This document shows positions 55,506 through 64,000 of a DNA stretch of 64,000 nucleotides, piece by piece (the first letter of the stretch is position 1; every line of letters begins with the position of its first letter). Under the pieces are notes generated by a model. The model had not been told where the DNA came from. It was given only the letters and a program-made list of their open reading frames with translations, and did no database searches. The stretch comes from Aristolochia californica (lineage: Eukaryota > Streptophyta > Magnoliopsida > Piperales > Aristolochiaceae): contig JARWKL010000010.1 of assembly GCA_029961685.1 (NCBI GenBank), positions 23,596,067 through 23,660,066 on the forward strand. Direction: 5' to 3'. The position numbers and the translations under genes were made by a program.

Positions 55506-57251
55506 ATGAATGAGTTTTTCTATTTAATGGATATGGAAACTCCATTACCATTAGGCCTTCCTGACATCACCGGATGGCTTAAAAACCTAGTGTACTTTGC
55601 AACACCTTGCATAGCACCTAGAAGAAAGGATCCAGCACCACCTGCTTTTAGGATCGCTTCAAAAGCATCATCCTCCACCGATGATGAAGTTTACGCAGAA
55701 TATAATACCTTCGGTCGCCAACCGATTTATTATGTTCAAGAAGAAAAACATTCTTCGAGTAAACAACAAGAGCAACACGATAGTGAACCAGAAGCCTGGG
55801 AATCTGATGAAGTTGCAGAAGAAAATACCAAGAAAACAGACTACTCTGCTAAAGACAAAAAGGCAGATGATCTTGGTAAAAGGTTTCGAATGCTTCGTGG
55901 TAGTTTTGAAGCAGAAACTTCAAGGGTACGAGATACCTACATGGAAGATAGCTTTCAAGATAACTTCCGAAACCATACTGCGGTTCATCCGCAAGAACGA
56001 GAAAGTTTCTCCCACTCCAAAATATCTTTGGGAGGACAAAGGTATTCGACAAAATACACAAATGTCGATCCTTCAAATGCTACTAAGGGACACCGAACCA
56101 TAGATAGCATAAACCCTTTTGGATTTTACCTCAACTTGGATTGCCCCAAGGATGGAGAAAAAGTCCTTAAAGATTGGGAAAGAAGCATGAGCAATGCTGC
56201 AAATATGCATGAATCTTGGAACCAAGAATCAGCATTTAATTTCTTTACCCATGCTTTACAGGGTAATGTAGCTCTTTGGTGGGACAACCTTCCCGAAGAC
56301 CAAAAACGAGCTAATACCTCAATATCGATAGCCAATATCTTGAAAGGATTAGTGGCTAAGATATCAAAGGAATTTCTAGGAATACATCCAACCCTAGAAG
56401 CCTACAATGAGAATACTAAACAAAGAAAACGTTTAGAAACTCTTCAGAAATTAAACAAGTTACAAATCTGTAACATTTGTTTTTATGAGAAGTATTACTG
56501 CGAGTTTGCAAGTTACTTCTATAAACTGCAAAAAGAAGACCAGAAACCTTATCTGTCTATCTTTTATGCAAAATTGCTAGAACCATTTGCACATGTAGCT
56601 GAAAAAGACTACGTTACAAAATATTGGCAAAACAATCTAGAACTTGGTACTTTAACCATGGATATTTTCCTAAACATTGATACGTTAGGAAGAAGACATA
56701 GATTTGTACAAGACATGTTGGCAAATCTTTGTGAAGCCCAAAAACTACAAAAGAAAAGTAGTAAGGCAAATAAACAAACATTATGTTGTTCAAACCAGAA
56801 CAAAAATGTAGGAGCTTATGGTTGCAAAACCACCTCTCATAAGCAACGAAAATATCCTAAGAAATTTCAACAAAAAAAATTTAGGATACAAAAAAGTTTT
56901 ACAACAAGGTATACTCCTAAAAAGAGATACTTTCGAAAGAGAACAAATTCTGGCCCCACCACATCCAGTAAAGGGTCAAATGCATACTGCCCAAAGGGGA
57001 AAACCCCAAGCAAATGCAAATGCTGGATATGCCAGAAAGAAGGACATTTCGCCAGAGATTGTCCAAATGATAAACAACAACGGCGGTACAGTACATACAT
57101 GTTACTAGCCGAAGAAAACGGATTGGAAATCATCCATTACGATGACATCCAGTCAGAAGATGAGGTGTATGAACTTCATCTCGAAACTGAGTCCTCCTCC
57201 TCGGAAAACTCAGAGTACATGTCAGACTCTTCAGGTTTCTTCTCTGAATGA
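55506..57251 (+). CDS. Pararetroviral coat protein with CCHC zinc knuckle
   Basis: 581 residues from MNEFFYLMDME, chosen because it matches the left-unit start; an upstream in-frame ATG at 55404 lies in the previous gene. N-terminal third is acidic (Glu/Asp/Ser), the middle has a gag-like core (HALQGNVALWWDNLPEDQ, FYEKYYCEFASYFYKL), followed by a very basic Lys/Arg tract and a zinc knuckle CWICQKEGHFARDC at residues 506-519, then an acidic Ser-rich tail. That order is typical of caulimovirid coat proteins. The frame is fully open. The stop overlaps the protease ATG (ATGA). Confidence 0.88.
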   Translation: MNEFFYLMDMETPLPLGLPDITGWLKNLVYFATPCIAPRRKDPAPPAFRIASKASSSTDDEVYAEYNTFGRQPIYYVQEEKHSSSKQQEQHDSEPEAWESDEVAEENTKKTDYSAKDKKADDLGKRFRMLRGSFEAETSRVRDTYMEDSFQDNFRNHTAVHPQERESFSHSKISLGGQRYSTKYTNVDPSNATKGHRTIDSINPFGFYLNLDCPKDGEKVLKDWERSMSNAANMHESWNQESAFNFFTHALQGNVALWWDNLPEDQKRANTSISIANILKGLVAKISKEFLGIHPTLEAYNENTKQRKRLETLQKLNKLQICNICFYEKYYCEFASYFYKLQKEDQKPYLSIFYAKLLEPFAHVAEKDYVTKYWQNNLELGTLTMDIFLNIDTLGRRHRFVQDMLANLCEAQKLQKKSSKANKQTLCCSNQNKNVGAYGCKTTSHKQRKYPKKFQQKKFRIQKSFTTRYTPKKRYFRKRTNSGPTTSSKGSNAYCPKGKTPSKCKCWICQKEGHFARDCPNDKQQRRYSTYMLLAEENGLEIIHYDDIQSEDEVYELHLETESSSSENSEYMSDSSGFFSE

Positions 57252-58096
57252 GTATCCGCATAAACGCAGAGCATGTTGCATCTGGAAATTCTTATATCAC
57301 GGTCATGCTTAAACTACCCGGATATATCAAATTCCATATACACGCTCTCGTAGATACAGGAAGTTCATATTGTCTAGCTAGACAAAATCTACTTCCCACC
57401 GATCTATGGAAACCACTTGAAGCGCCCCTTCAAGTAACAGTTGGCTCCGGAGAAACTATCTCTCTTCCTGCCGAACCCCGCAACATTCATCTCGACATTG
57501 GAGGTGAAAAATTTATGATTCCAAAACTCATAAGTTTAGGATCAAACATAAATTTCGGACCAGATTTAGTCCTAGGAAATGAATGGCTCATGTTTCATGC
57601 CCCTGTCGAGCAAACACCAGCCTACTATAAACTTCGATGTCACACTCGACGTGAAATCGACAATACTGATGTCTTTGTCTACGCAGTAAAACCTACTGAA
57701 GCCTATGCCATTTCTGGCAATGGAGCTGTCCTCCATCAGGTCTTCAAAAAATGCCAAATCAATGATTCTGAAAGAATATGCAAATATACATCAGGAACAT
57801 TTTCATCTGCTGAAACAAACTATCATTCTTATGAAAAATAAATTTTAGCAGTAAAAAATGGGATAAAAAAGTTTTATATTTATCTCGCTCCCAAAGAATT
57901 TCTGGTAAGAACTGACTGTAAAAAATTTATCGGTTTTATGACAAGAAATTTAGAAGATTCACTTTGTCGCGATAGGTTACTCCATTGGCAGCAATGGTTC
58001 TTTCAATTCTCTTTCACTGTTGAACACATTAAAGGAGATAAAAACTATTTACCTGACACTCTTACTCGAGAATTTTCTTGTGTTACAGACAGGTAA
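57248..58096 (+). pseudogene. Protease-RNase H fusion lacking reverse transcriptase
   Basis: Starts with an aspartic protease: ALVDTGSSYCLA (catalytic Asp36) and DLVLGNEWL. Soon after FVYAVKPTEAYA the frame passes directly into RNase H sequence (GAVLHQVF, ICKYTSGTFSSAE), so the ~350-residue reverse transcriptase with its YxDD box is gone without a frame break. A TAA at 57839-57841 stands where Glu of EILAVKN is expected; beyond it RNase H continues (FLVRTDCKKF, RLLHWQQWFF, EHIKGDKNYLPD) to a stop at 58094-58096. The pol product is inactive. Confidence 0.87.
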
Positions 58097-58097
58097 A

Positions 58098-58361
58098 ATG
58101 GATCCCCTCAGCAGCACCCTGACGGACCTAGCAGCAGCAATTGCCGCACTCACGGTATTGCTCTCAACCCTACAGTCACTATTCGACAGTCTTTTAGTTC
58201 TCTCAGAACAAGAAGACATTTTTGAGAATTGTGCCCGTTACGGGTTAAGTGGAGAACTCTTACAACTCAAGGTTAAAGAATTAACTGAAGAGTTAAAAGA
58301 ACTCACCCTACGGCATGAAATGCCAAGCTCCTCCGGGACTTCTACCGGATCTCCATTGTGA
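58098..58361 (+). CDS. Pararetroviral ORF after pol, 87 aa
   Basis: Starts MDPLSSTLTDLAAAIA one base after the RNase H stop. Leu/Ala-rich helix at 5-40 (ALTVLLSTLQSLFDSLLVL), then a charged helix and a Ser/Thr tail ending GTSTGSPL. The tail resembles the repeats at the start of the next ORF. Possibly a separate gene or the detached start of the distal protein. Unrecognised. Confidence 0.5.
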   Translation: MDPLSSTLTDLAAAIAALTVLLSTLQSLFDSLLVLSEQEDIFENCARYGLSGELLQLKVKELTEELKELTLRHEMPSSSGTSTGSPL

Positions 58362-58412
58362 GAAAAGGAAGCTACAACGTCAGCTAATCAGCAGACGGAT
58401 GACTTTAGTGTT

Positions 58413-59573
58413 TTGATAAACACAAGTCGACCCGGGATTTCTACCAGTCATGCCAGGCATGAGAAGGAAATCACAACCCAATCTTCTCTGAAGATAGGGG
58501 AATCAGGGATTTCTACCTGCCAGTCAAGAGCTGGAAAGGAAACCTTAACGATTTCGTTGAAATCGGAATTAGGGACTTCTACCTGTCAGTCTAGAACTGA
58601 AAAGGAAGTCTTAACGGATCCATCCCTGATGGAAACGGACTTGTCTAAGAATGAGAAATCATTCAAGACAAAATTGGTTACCCCGTCTGAGTTTACAAGG
58701 TTGAAAAGCCTAAATAAACCAGATAAAACTAGTTTTAATGAGTTTGAGTTTTTAAAGAAATTTAAACCTTTAAAACTTTCGGACATTATGTCTGAGGAAC
58801 CCTCGCTACGCCCTCAACAGGTGGACAGCGTTCGTTCAAAGATCGAATCCGATCATACTGTTCAATTCCAGAGATGGAATGAACAAATTGGACAAGGGAT
58901 GAACACTCCCTTCTTCACCACTGAGCCCAGCAACAGTTGGAATCAAGTGAAGCTGAGTCATGAAATAGACTCAAAATATGCATCCATGCTTTATGCATAT
59001 GGATTCATAAAACAACTGGTATTGCCCTCCACCGACTTATCCGTATTGGAGAAAATGCCAAAGGAAATTATGGAGGCTTGCAAAAGTTTTATCTCCATAA
59101 CGAAGAGTAAAGGAATTCGACTGCATTTCGTTTCCTGTATTGCTGAAATTGTTACTGACACCAAAATGTTTCCAAGCATTTCCGTCGTGACTATTGAAGG
59201 CATCAAAGAAGGTGACGCCAACATGGAATATGATCCCAGACATGTTCCAAAAGCCTAGCCTTGCCCAGAAGCAGTCTGGCCAACCAGACGTATCCACGGG
59301 CTAAAACACCTGATACAGCTCATGAAGCAGCTGATTCAGAAAAAGAGAAGCTTCGTCTACAAGACCTCCGTCCCATTGACGATCATCTCTAAAAGCTATA
59401 AAGAGACTCCGGCCTCCATCCAGACCAGTCTTGAAGTTACGCTGAAGAAACTCCTTGGAGGAAATATCCCCTTAAGCAAAACAACAAAGGAAAGCTTCTG
59501 CCAGATGGCTCAGAAGACTTTTTCTAAGGAGCACACATGTAAACTGTGCACAGAAAGGCAGCTGTCCGAATGA
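58413..59573 (+). pseudogene. Distal ORF in transactivator position, with one in-frame TAG
   Basis: A 386-codon frame broken only by a TAG at 59256-59258 (codon 282). The first ~75 residues hold about three repeats of a ~24-residue unit (ISTSHAR.EKE, ISTCQSRAGKE, TSTCQSRTEKE). The centre (RWNEQIGQGMNTPF, KYASMLYAYGFIKQL) and end (HTCKLCTERQLSE) match nothing I can name. Position between pol and promoter is that of the caulimovirid transactivator/inclusion protein, but it lacks a viroplasmin motif, which is found instead at 54983. The frame after the TAG is open for 105 codons, so the stop is probably a mutation. Confidence 0.6.
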
Positions 59574-59611
59574 GCAGTCAGCAGCCACGACAACCAACTA
59601 GTCAGCAGCCA

Positions 59612-59950
59612 CGTCAGCAGACTAGGCCCACGACGAAAACAAAGTCAGCAAAAGCGGCTCAAAAGTCCGCAATGGCGACTACAAAAAGTCATCAATGACG
59701 GCTACACAAGTCAACAAAGATGGCTAAAAAAGATTCCTGTACGTCATCATCATGACATCACAAGCAAAAAAGACATTTCTACCCCTGCTTTCGACGCCAA
59801 AAGGTAATAATGCAAGGGCAAAAGAGACATGCCAAAAAGACAAAAGTTACCCTTTGTCTTTAAACGCACACCTTACAATCAAGGGTAAAGGTGGAAAAGC
59901 TGAAAAATCTTTAGCTATAAATACGATGCTCCTCCAGAGGAAAGATCATC
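59612..59950 (+). promoter_or_regulatory. Pararetroviral promoter (TGACG motifs, TATA box)
   Basis: CGTCA/TGACG motifs at 59612-59616, 59696-59700 and 59742-59746 resemble the as-1 element of the cauliflower mosaic virus 35S promoter. A TATA box (TATAAATA) lies at 59916-59923, so transcription should start about 59947-59948. AATAAA follows at 59971. In a circular genome it would drive the pregenomic RNA; in this insertion it points rightward out of the locus. Activity is inferred. Confidence 0.75.
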
Positions 59951-60612
59951 GAAACTTGGAGCAACTCACCAATAAACGAGCATTAGTTCCAAAGAAGAAG
60001 GTGATTTCCGGCGATCTTTCTCCGGCAAGTTCCTCAAGCACGGTATGTGCTTAAACAGCCGTAATGGCTGAGTAGAAAAGAGGGAACCGATCGGTGCCAC
60101 GGTCGGTAACTTTGGGAGATATGTAGATAAGTAGTTTTTCTTTTCCTTTTTTCTTTTACTGTTCCATAGTTACTGTTCAAAAGTACTGTTCATTTTTACT
60201 ATTCATGGTTACTATTCATGATTACTATTCATATTTACTGTTCACTCGTCAAGAAGAAATAGTATTGAAATAGTGCCAAATAGGACAGACGCTAGAGACT
60301 TAGAATTATTCGGCTACGCTCCGAGGTAGAAAACGAAACGGAGCTGTGCTCTACCCTGCTGAAGCAGCCATGGAGCCGCAACGGTTAATAGGAACGGCTC
60401 GGGGCCCTCTGAAGACCGTGAGGACCGCATCGACGGAATTGCCCACGTGGTGGTAAGCCGGCAGGAATAGGGTCAAAACCCGAAGAAGTTCTAGGTAGCA
60501 GCAGAAGTCATGTTGGGCCTACTAGATAGCTATGACATAGACACAAACGAGTACATAACGGTGACATGTGGTAGGAAGCAGGAAAGTAGCCTAATGGTAA
60601 ACTGATAGTTTA
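59948..60612 (+). repeat. Right leader arm
   Basis: Sequence downstream of the predicted RNA start, inverted repeat of 49745-50562. A short open frame through NLEQLTN to STVCA is kept in both arms. T-rich repeats of TACTGTTCA / TACTATTCAT occupy 60160-60245. Ends at AACTGATAG, after which flanking DNA begins. Confidence 0.85.
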
Positions 60613-61327
60613 TAGAAGAATTTGGGAGAAATGTGAATGAAACCAAATGAAGGGTCGTGCATAAAAGAGATGAAGAAGTCATCTCAAGTTGATAAAGTTG
60701 GTCACGAGACCAAGAGTGTCAAATGAGCATAATTGGTAAGAAAATTGAAAAGGAGAAAGAAACAGAAGGGTAAAGAACGAGAAACTATAGCCCAAAAGGA
60801 GGTTATACACTCTAGACAAGGGTCTTGAAAATTAGCTTATAGGGAACCACTTAGTAAATCTAGGTGAAACTAGAGCCTTGCTAGCTCAGCTTTAGAAGTG
60901 AAAATTGACTAACAATTTATACCAGTGTTTTAGTCATTGTGTATGGTTTTGTGAGTATGAAATGAGACATGTAGTCCCAAGATCCCTAAAAAGAGAGTTG
61001 TGTTTTGATTGTGATATTACTTGACTCTACAGAAATCTTGAAAGTATGAAAATAAAGGGAGGGTAAAATTTAAGGGGGAGTACAATTACAAGCTAATGTA
61101 CATATCTTAGGGGTAGTAGAATGCAATAGCCAGAGAGAGACCATTGCATGACGTCGGGGGAGCATCACTATAAGGGGAGCATCACTATAGTCTCCATTAT
61201 AAATTTTGATGATATCAAAAGGAGGATAAAATTTGGAGTGAACGTATAAAAATCCACACAAAGTCAACATAGCATTGAACTTTGGGGAGTTAAGATGAAA
61301 GAGTTTGATTTTTGTATTTGGTATTCC
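60613..61327. other. Host flank right of the insertion, no gene seen
   Basis: No recognised gene. It includes a small duplication (GGGGAGCATCACTATA twice, near 61157 and 61177). If the viral promoter is active, this stretch would be in its read-out transcript. Confidence 0.4.
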
Positions 61328-61695
61328 TTTTATGCATTCATAACATTTGTATCACTAAAAACTTATGAGTGTCTGCTATAAAAATGTAGGGAATGTTGGT
61401 TTTAAGAACCCCATTGAGATAATTTTTATGATAACAAACACTCAAGTTACCAATTATATGGCTTAAGTATGTTATGTAGTTTAAAAATTCCTCAAAGAAA
61501 TTTTTTGTGTTCATTTTATGCACTCATAAAATTTGTATTACTATAAACTTATGAATATTTATCATCATAAAAATTGAGGGAATGTTGGTCTTAAGATCTC
61601 CATTGAGATAATTTTGATGATAACAAACACTCAAGTTACCTATTATATGCCTTAAGTATGTTGTGTAGTTTAAAAATCCTTCAAAGGAAATTTCT
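61328..61695. repeat. 186-bp tandem duplication, two copies
   Basis: TTTTATGCA.TCATAA recurs at 61328 and 61514, and both copies continue through GGGAATGTTGGT.TTAAGA, GATAACAAACACTCAAGTTACC and GTAGTTTAAAAAT. The copies look roughly 85-90% alike. The unit is in the size range of plant satellites, though only two copies are present. Confidence 0.85.
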
Positions 61696-61699
61696 AGTA

Positions 61700-62050
61700 G
61701 CATATCCATTTGATTGGCTATGGTCCACTTCAACTATCCATATAAAATTAGAAATATTAGATTCTATGATTCCATTAATTTATCTTGAGTTTTCTCTTAA
61801 GGTTGAGCGTAGAAGAAGAAGAAGGAAGGAAATTGAAGAAGAGAGGAGAAAGAAGAGGAAGAAGGAGAGGAAGGAGAAAGCTACACAAGAGAAAGAGAGT
61901 AAAGAGGAAAAGAAAGAGAAGTTTAGAGCATGTTCCTCTCTTCTCCCTTGGAAAGACTAAATTTAGACAAAGTTGCCCATTTATATAAGTGATATAGATG
62001 GATAGACATATAACAAAAAAACATTATAATTTAGCCTTTTCCCTTCTCCA
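61700..62050 (-). repeat. copia 3' LTR remnant, adjacent to the RNase H relic
   Basis: On the minus strand a polypurine tract (TTGAGGGGAGCA) is followed by TGGAGAAGGG, the probable LTR start at 62050. A TATA-like TATATAAA (minus) lies near 61980. A purine-rich tract at 61805-61925 resembles that of the LTRs at 34.8 and 35.7 kb. The far end is uncertain. Confidence 0.55.
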
Positions 62051-62440
62051 ATGCTCCCCTCAAGTTGATGCAGACACATCATAGGCACCCAATTTGGAAC
62101 ATGTATACAAAAGTGGTCTCATTGCAATCTCTTTAGTGAAGATATCAGTCACCTAGCTTTGGGAAGAGACATATTGAAGGCAGATAATCCCAACTAATTT
62201 ATTTTTCTCAAATGAAATGATAATCAATCTCAAAATGTTTAGTTCCTTTAGAAAAGACTGAATTGTAGATAACTTAAATAGTTGTTTGATTGTCACAGTG
62301 AAGTTTCATTGAGGTAGATTCAAAGAGAAGTGACTTCACCCATACTATTTCACTCAATGTATGTGTCATTGCTCTCTATGTTGCTTTTGCACTGGATTAG
62401 ATAACCACGTTCTATTTCTTATTTCTACAGTCTAGGAACT
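62051..62440 (-). pseudogene. copia RNase H C-terminal remnant
   Basis: Minus-strand pieces read RAMTHTLSEIVWVKSLLFE, MKLHCDNQTTI and SKGTKHFEIDYHF, matching the end of copia pol (the RAMA..SEIVW, LHCDN and KHIEID motifs). There are several stops and at least one frameshift before the polypurine tract. Confidence 0.82.
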
Positions 62441-62548
62441 TATTTATATTATTGAACTCAAAATGTTTTTAGAATGAAATCTTGAAAAGCAAATGGAAAG
62501 AAACTTGATAACTCAACGAAATCCCAATAAAGTATAACAAAAAAATTT

Positions 62549-63300
62549 TCACATTACTTTGTAAGCATTGAACCGGACCTAATCTTACTTGGTCCAATTA
62601 CTATAGGACCAGACAAACGGGCCGGATCTTCCAATTTTAAGCTAAATCTATTTTCCCTATATAAGAAACAAAAAATCATTGAACCGATGGGTCAGTTTCG
62701 GTTCTGACACCACTCATCCATGTGGTAGTTTGCCTAATGGCACTTTATGCTTCCATCCTAAAATGGTTACTGACACAGCAACATCTGTCACGCCCCATCG
62801 TCAGGTTTTTTACAACCAATTTTATGAGTGCATTGAATGTCTGAATTTTTTGTTACAATCAGAAATGTGTAAACAAGAGTTATATAAAGCAGAAGGGAGT
62901 TAGAGCAGTGAGAGTAGGGGAAAGAGAATCAAGAGTGTTTTGTCTTTCCTTTCATCTTCTTCTTCTTTTTTGTCTTGTAAAGAAATTGCAACAGAGAAGA
63001 GGAACAACATAGCTGTTCAAAGATGTGATCCTCTTTTTTCTAGGAGAGTGGTTTCCTGTACTGCAATCGATCCATTTGTAAGCCTTTTCTTATTCATTCA
63101 TCTGTTTAAAATGTGCTAATCTGATGCTCTCTCCATCGCTATTTGAATCCTCTTTGTTTTTTTCCTTTAATGGTGCTTTCTTAAATCTTCTCAACTCAAT
63201 TTAAGTTCGTCTACTTGCTTATCATAGGTAAATACTACGGAGTCTGACAAGAATTTTACTGGAGCTCCGCTAGTACCTGAGATATTGACAAGTTGAACAA
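62549..63300. repeat. F-box unit flank with TATA box, copy at right end
   Basis: Direct repeat of 428-1080 in the same orientation, with an insertion near 62610-62770. TATATAAA is conserved at 62881-62888, as are the CT-rich tract and CAATCGATCCATTTGTAAGCC. Conservation of the TATA region in both copies suggests it mattered before duplication, or that the duplication is fairly recent. Confidence 0.75.
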
Positions 63301-63419
63301 TCCAGTTTTTCAATTTGAAATGCTCAACCCAACCAGTTCAGCATTCAATTTGACAAATATGATGGTTCAAACTAGCAGCTGGCTAGGTTGTGCATTCAAT
63401 TTGAAAGTCTCGAGTACAA

Positions 63420-64000
63420 GTGGTCTACATCCCTGGATAGTTCGAAGTAGAAGTCGAGGTCAATGGTGAGCATCTCGAAAGCTTCATTTAGGGAGGGGAT
63501 GTCTTTGAAAGTGGCTTGTCACAACTCGACCCTTGACCTTGAGACTCTTCAGGTTCAGCTTGCTTATCTCAATCTCTTTAGCCAAAGTTGATCAATCTTC
63601 ATTACTTTCATTTTTTAGAGATTTGAAACCATTGAAATTGTATGCATCAGGTTAAGTTGAGTGAAGATATCAATGGACAAGAGAACAAACAGTCCACTTT
63701 TCTGTAGTTCTTCATCCAACGAATATCATCAAGTTCAAGCTACTTAACTCCACTCTTAATCTCTTCAGTTGAAGATGATCAATCTTCACCGACTTTAGGG
63801 AGTTGTAGCAACTCAAAGTCAAGTCCTCGAGAAGAGGGGACCCACTAATTATCTCACCTAATTGATCACCAGTAATGGCCACACGATAGAGAGCAACACT
63901 TCTTAGGGTTTTGAAACCCTTGACAGCTTGTGGGGCCTACAGTATCCCGCAAGTTAAGTTGAGAGATGATATTGATAGACTAGAGAACAAAGAGTTTGAC
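63420..64000 (-). pseudogene. F-box/LRR relic running off the window
   Basis: Minus-strand text matches the LRR and tail parts of 5315-5870: AGTGTTGCTCTCTATCG, CAATTAGGTGAGATAATT, GAAGATTGATCATCTTC, then a second, diverged copy of the same LRR part (63570-63700) and the tail at 63430-63520. Part of the LRR region is thus duplicated within the relic. The F-box itself would lie beyond 64000. Several frames; no intact protein. Confidence 0.7.

Larger units (their letters stand above)
49745..60612. mobile_element. Endogenous pararetrovirus (Caulimoviridae-like), two head-to-head units
   Basis: Left unit runs on the minus strand from a tRNA-Met primer site at 54318 down to 49745; right unit runs on the plus strand from its primer site at 54498 to 60612. 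Together they encode a 30K movement protein, coat protein with zinc knuckle, aspartic protease, RNase H and viroplasmin domain, the hallmarks of Caulimoviridae. Both outer ends stop at the same viral position, reading CTATCAGTTTACC inward. No LTRs, integrase or target-site duplication, as expected for illegitimate integration. The set of small ORFs between movement and coat proteins is unlike the single-polyprotein florendoviruses; genus cannot be fixed here. Neither unit has a reverse transcriptase. Confidence 0.88.

Noticed and set aside
55849..56335. Antisense ORFs across the coat gene (75 and 69 codons) and their left-arm mirror images
   Set aside because: Shadows of the coat frame on the other strand.
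59752..60054. A separate 100-aa viral gene
   Set aside because: It spans the promoter, TATA box and RNA start; the shared tail is leader. Openness looks incidental, though its end is kept in both arms.
49745..60612. Reading the leader arms as inverted LTRs of a retrotransposon
   Set aside because: They are inverted, not direct; there is no integrase or target-site duplication, and a viroplasmin domain, 30K movement protein and TATA/TGACG promoter fit a pararetrovirus.
61658..61988. Lys/Arg/Glu-rich plus-strand ORFs
   Set aside because: Purine-rich LTR sequence of the copia remnant, not a protein gene.

Overview
The window looks like nuclear DNA of a flowering plant, probably a eudicot; the species cannot be named from it. 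It is AT-rich. Retroelement primer sites match plant initiator tRNA-Met (TGGTATCAGAGC), there are degenerate TTTAGGG repeats, an intronless type I MADS-box gene, F-box/LRR gene relics and many Ty1/copia pieces. There is no bacterial gene organisation. Almost everything is repeat or pseudogene; the one host gene that looks intact is the MADS-box gene at 21056-21679 (minus). || 1-8.3 kb: tandem, decayed F-box/LRR units (about 1.1-1.85 kb and 5.3-6.3 kb, both minus) with repeated flanks. More pieces of the same family lie at 28.7-30.2, 32.4-33.5, 48.7-49.4 (inverted) and 62.5-64.0 kb, so the window is framed by two copies about 62 kb apart. || 8.3-19 kb: mostly featureless AT-rich DNA plus a truncated copia element (13958-16778, minus) with gag, protease and integrase but no reverse transcriptase. 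|| 19-22 kb: degenerate telomere-like repeats, a frameshifted intronless DPH1 copy (19935-20770) and the MADS-box gene. || 23.5-47.2 kb: copia LTRs and deletion derivatives, a tandem LTR/primer-site duplication (34.6-36.1 kb), and a nested copia complex (38853-47192) holding a solo LTR and an opposite-strand LTR/primer-site insertion. || 49745-60612 is the standout: two endogenous pararetrovirus (Caulimoviridae-like) units arranged head to head. Each starts at its own tRNA-Met primer site (54306-54318 minus; 54498-54510 plus) and each ends at the same viral position. The left unit carries an unknown ORF, a 30K-type movement protein with one stop codon, a coiled-coil ORF, two related 71-aa ORFs and a truncated coat protein joined to leader sequence. 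The right unit carries, at the corresponding place, a 108-aa ORF and a viroplasmin-domain ORF, then one 71-aa ORF, a full coat protein with zinc knuckle, protease fused in frame to RNase H with the reverse transcriptase missing, two distal ORFs, and a promoter with TGACG motifs and a TATA box. The units share leader, primer site and coat protein but carry different modules (movement versus viroplasmin), which suggests two genome components or modular recombinants. The coat-to-leader junction of the left unit falls at the predicted transcription start, as expected of a misdirected first-strand transfer during reverse transcription. Neither unit could replicate alone. || 60.6-64 kb: a 186-bp tandem duplication, a copia RNase H/LTR remnant, and the last F-box unit running off the window. 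All family assignments are by reading motifs; no database search was possible.
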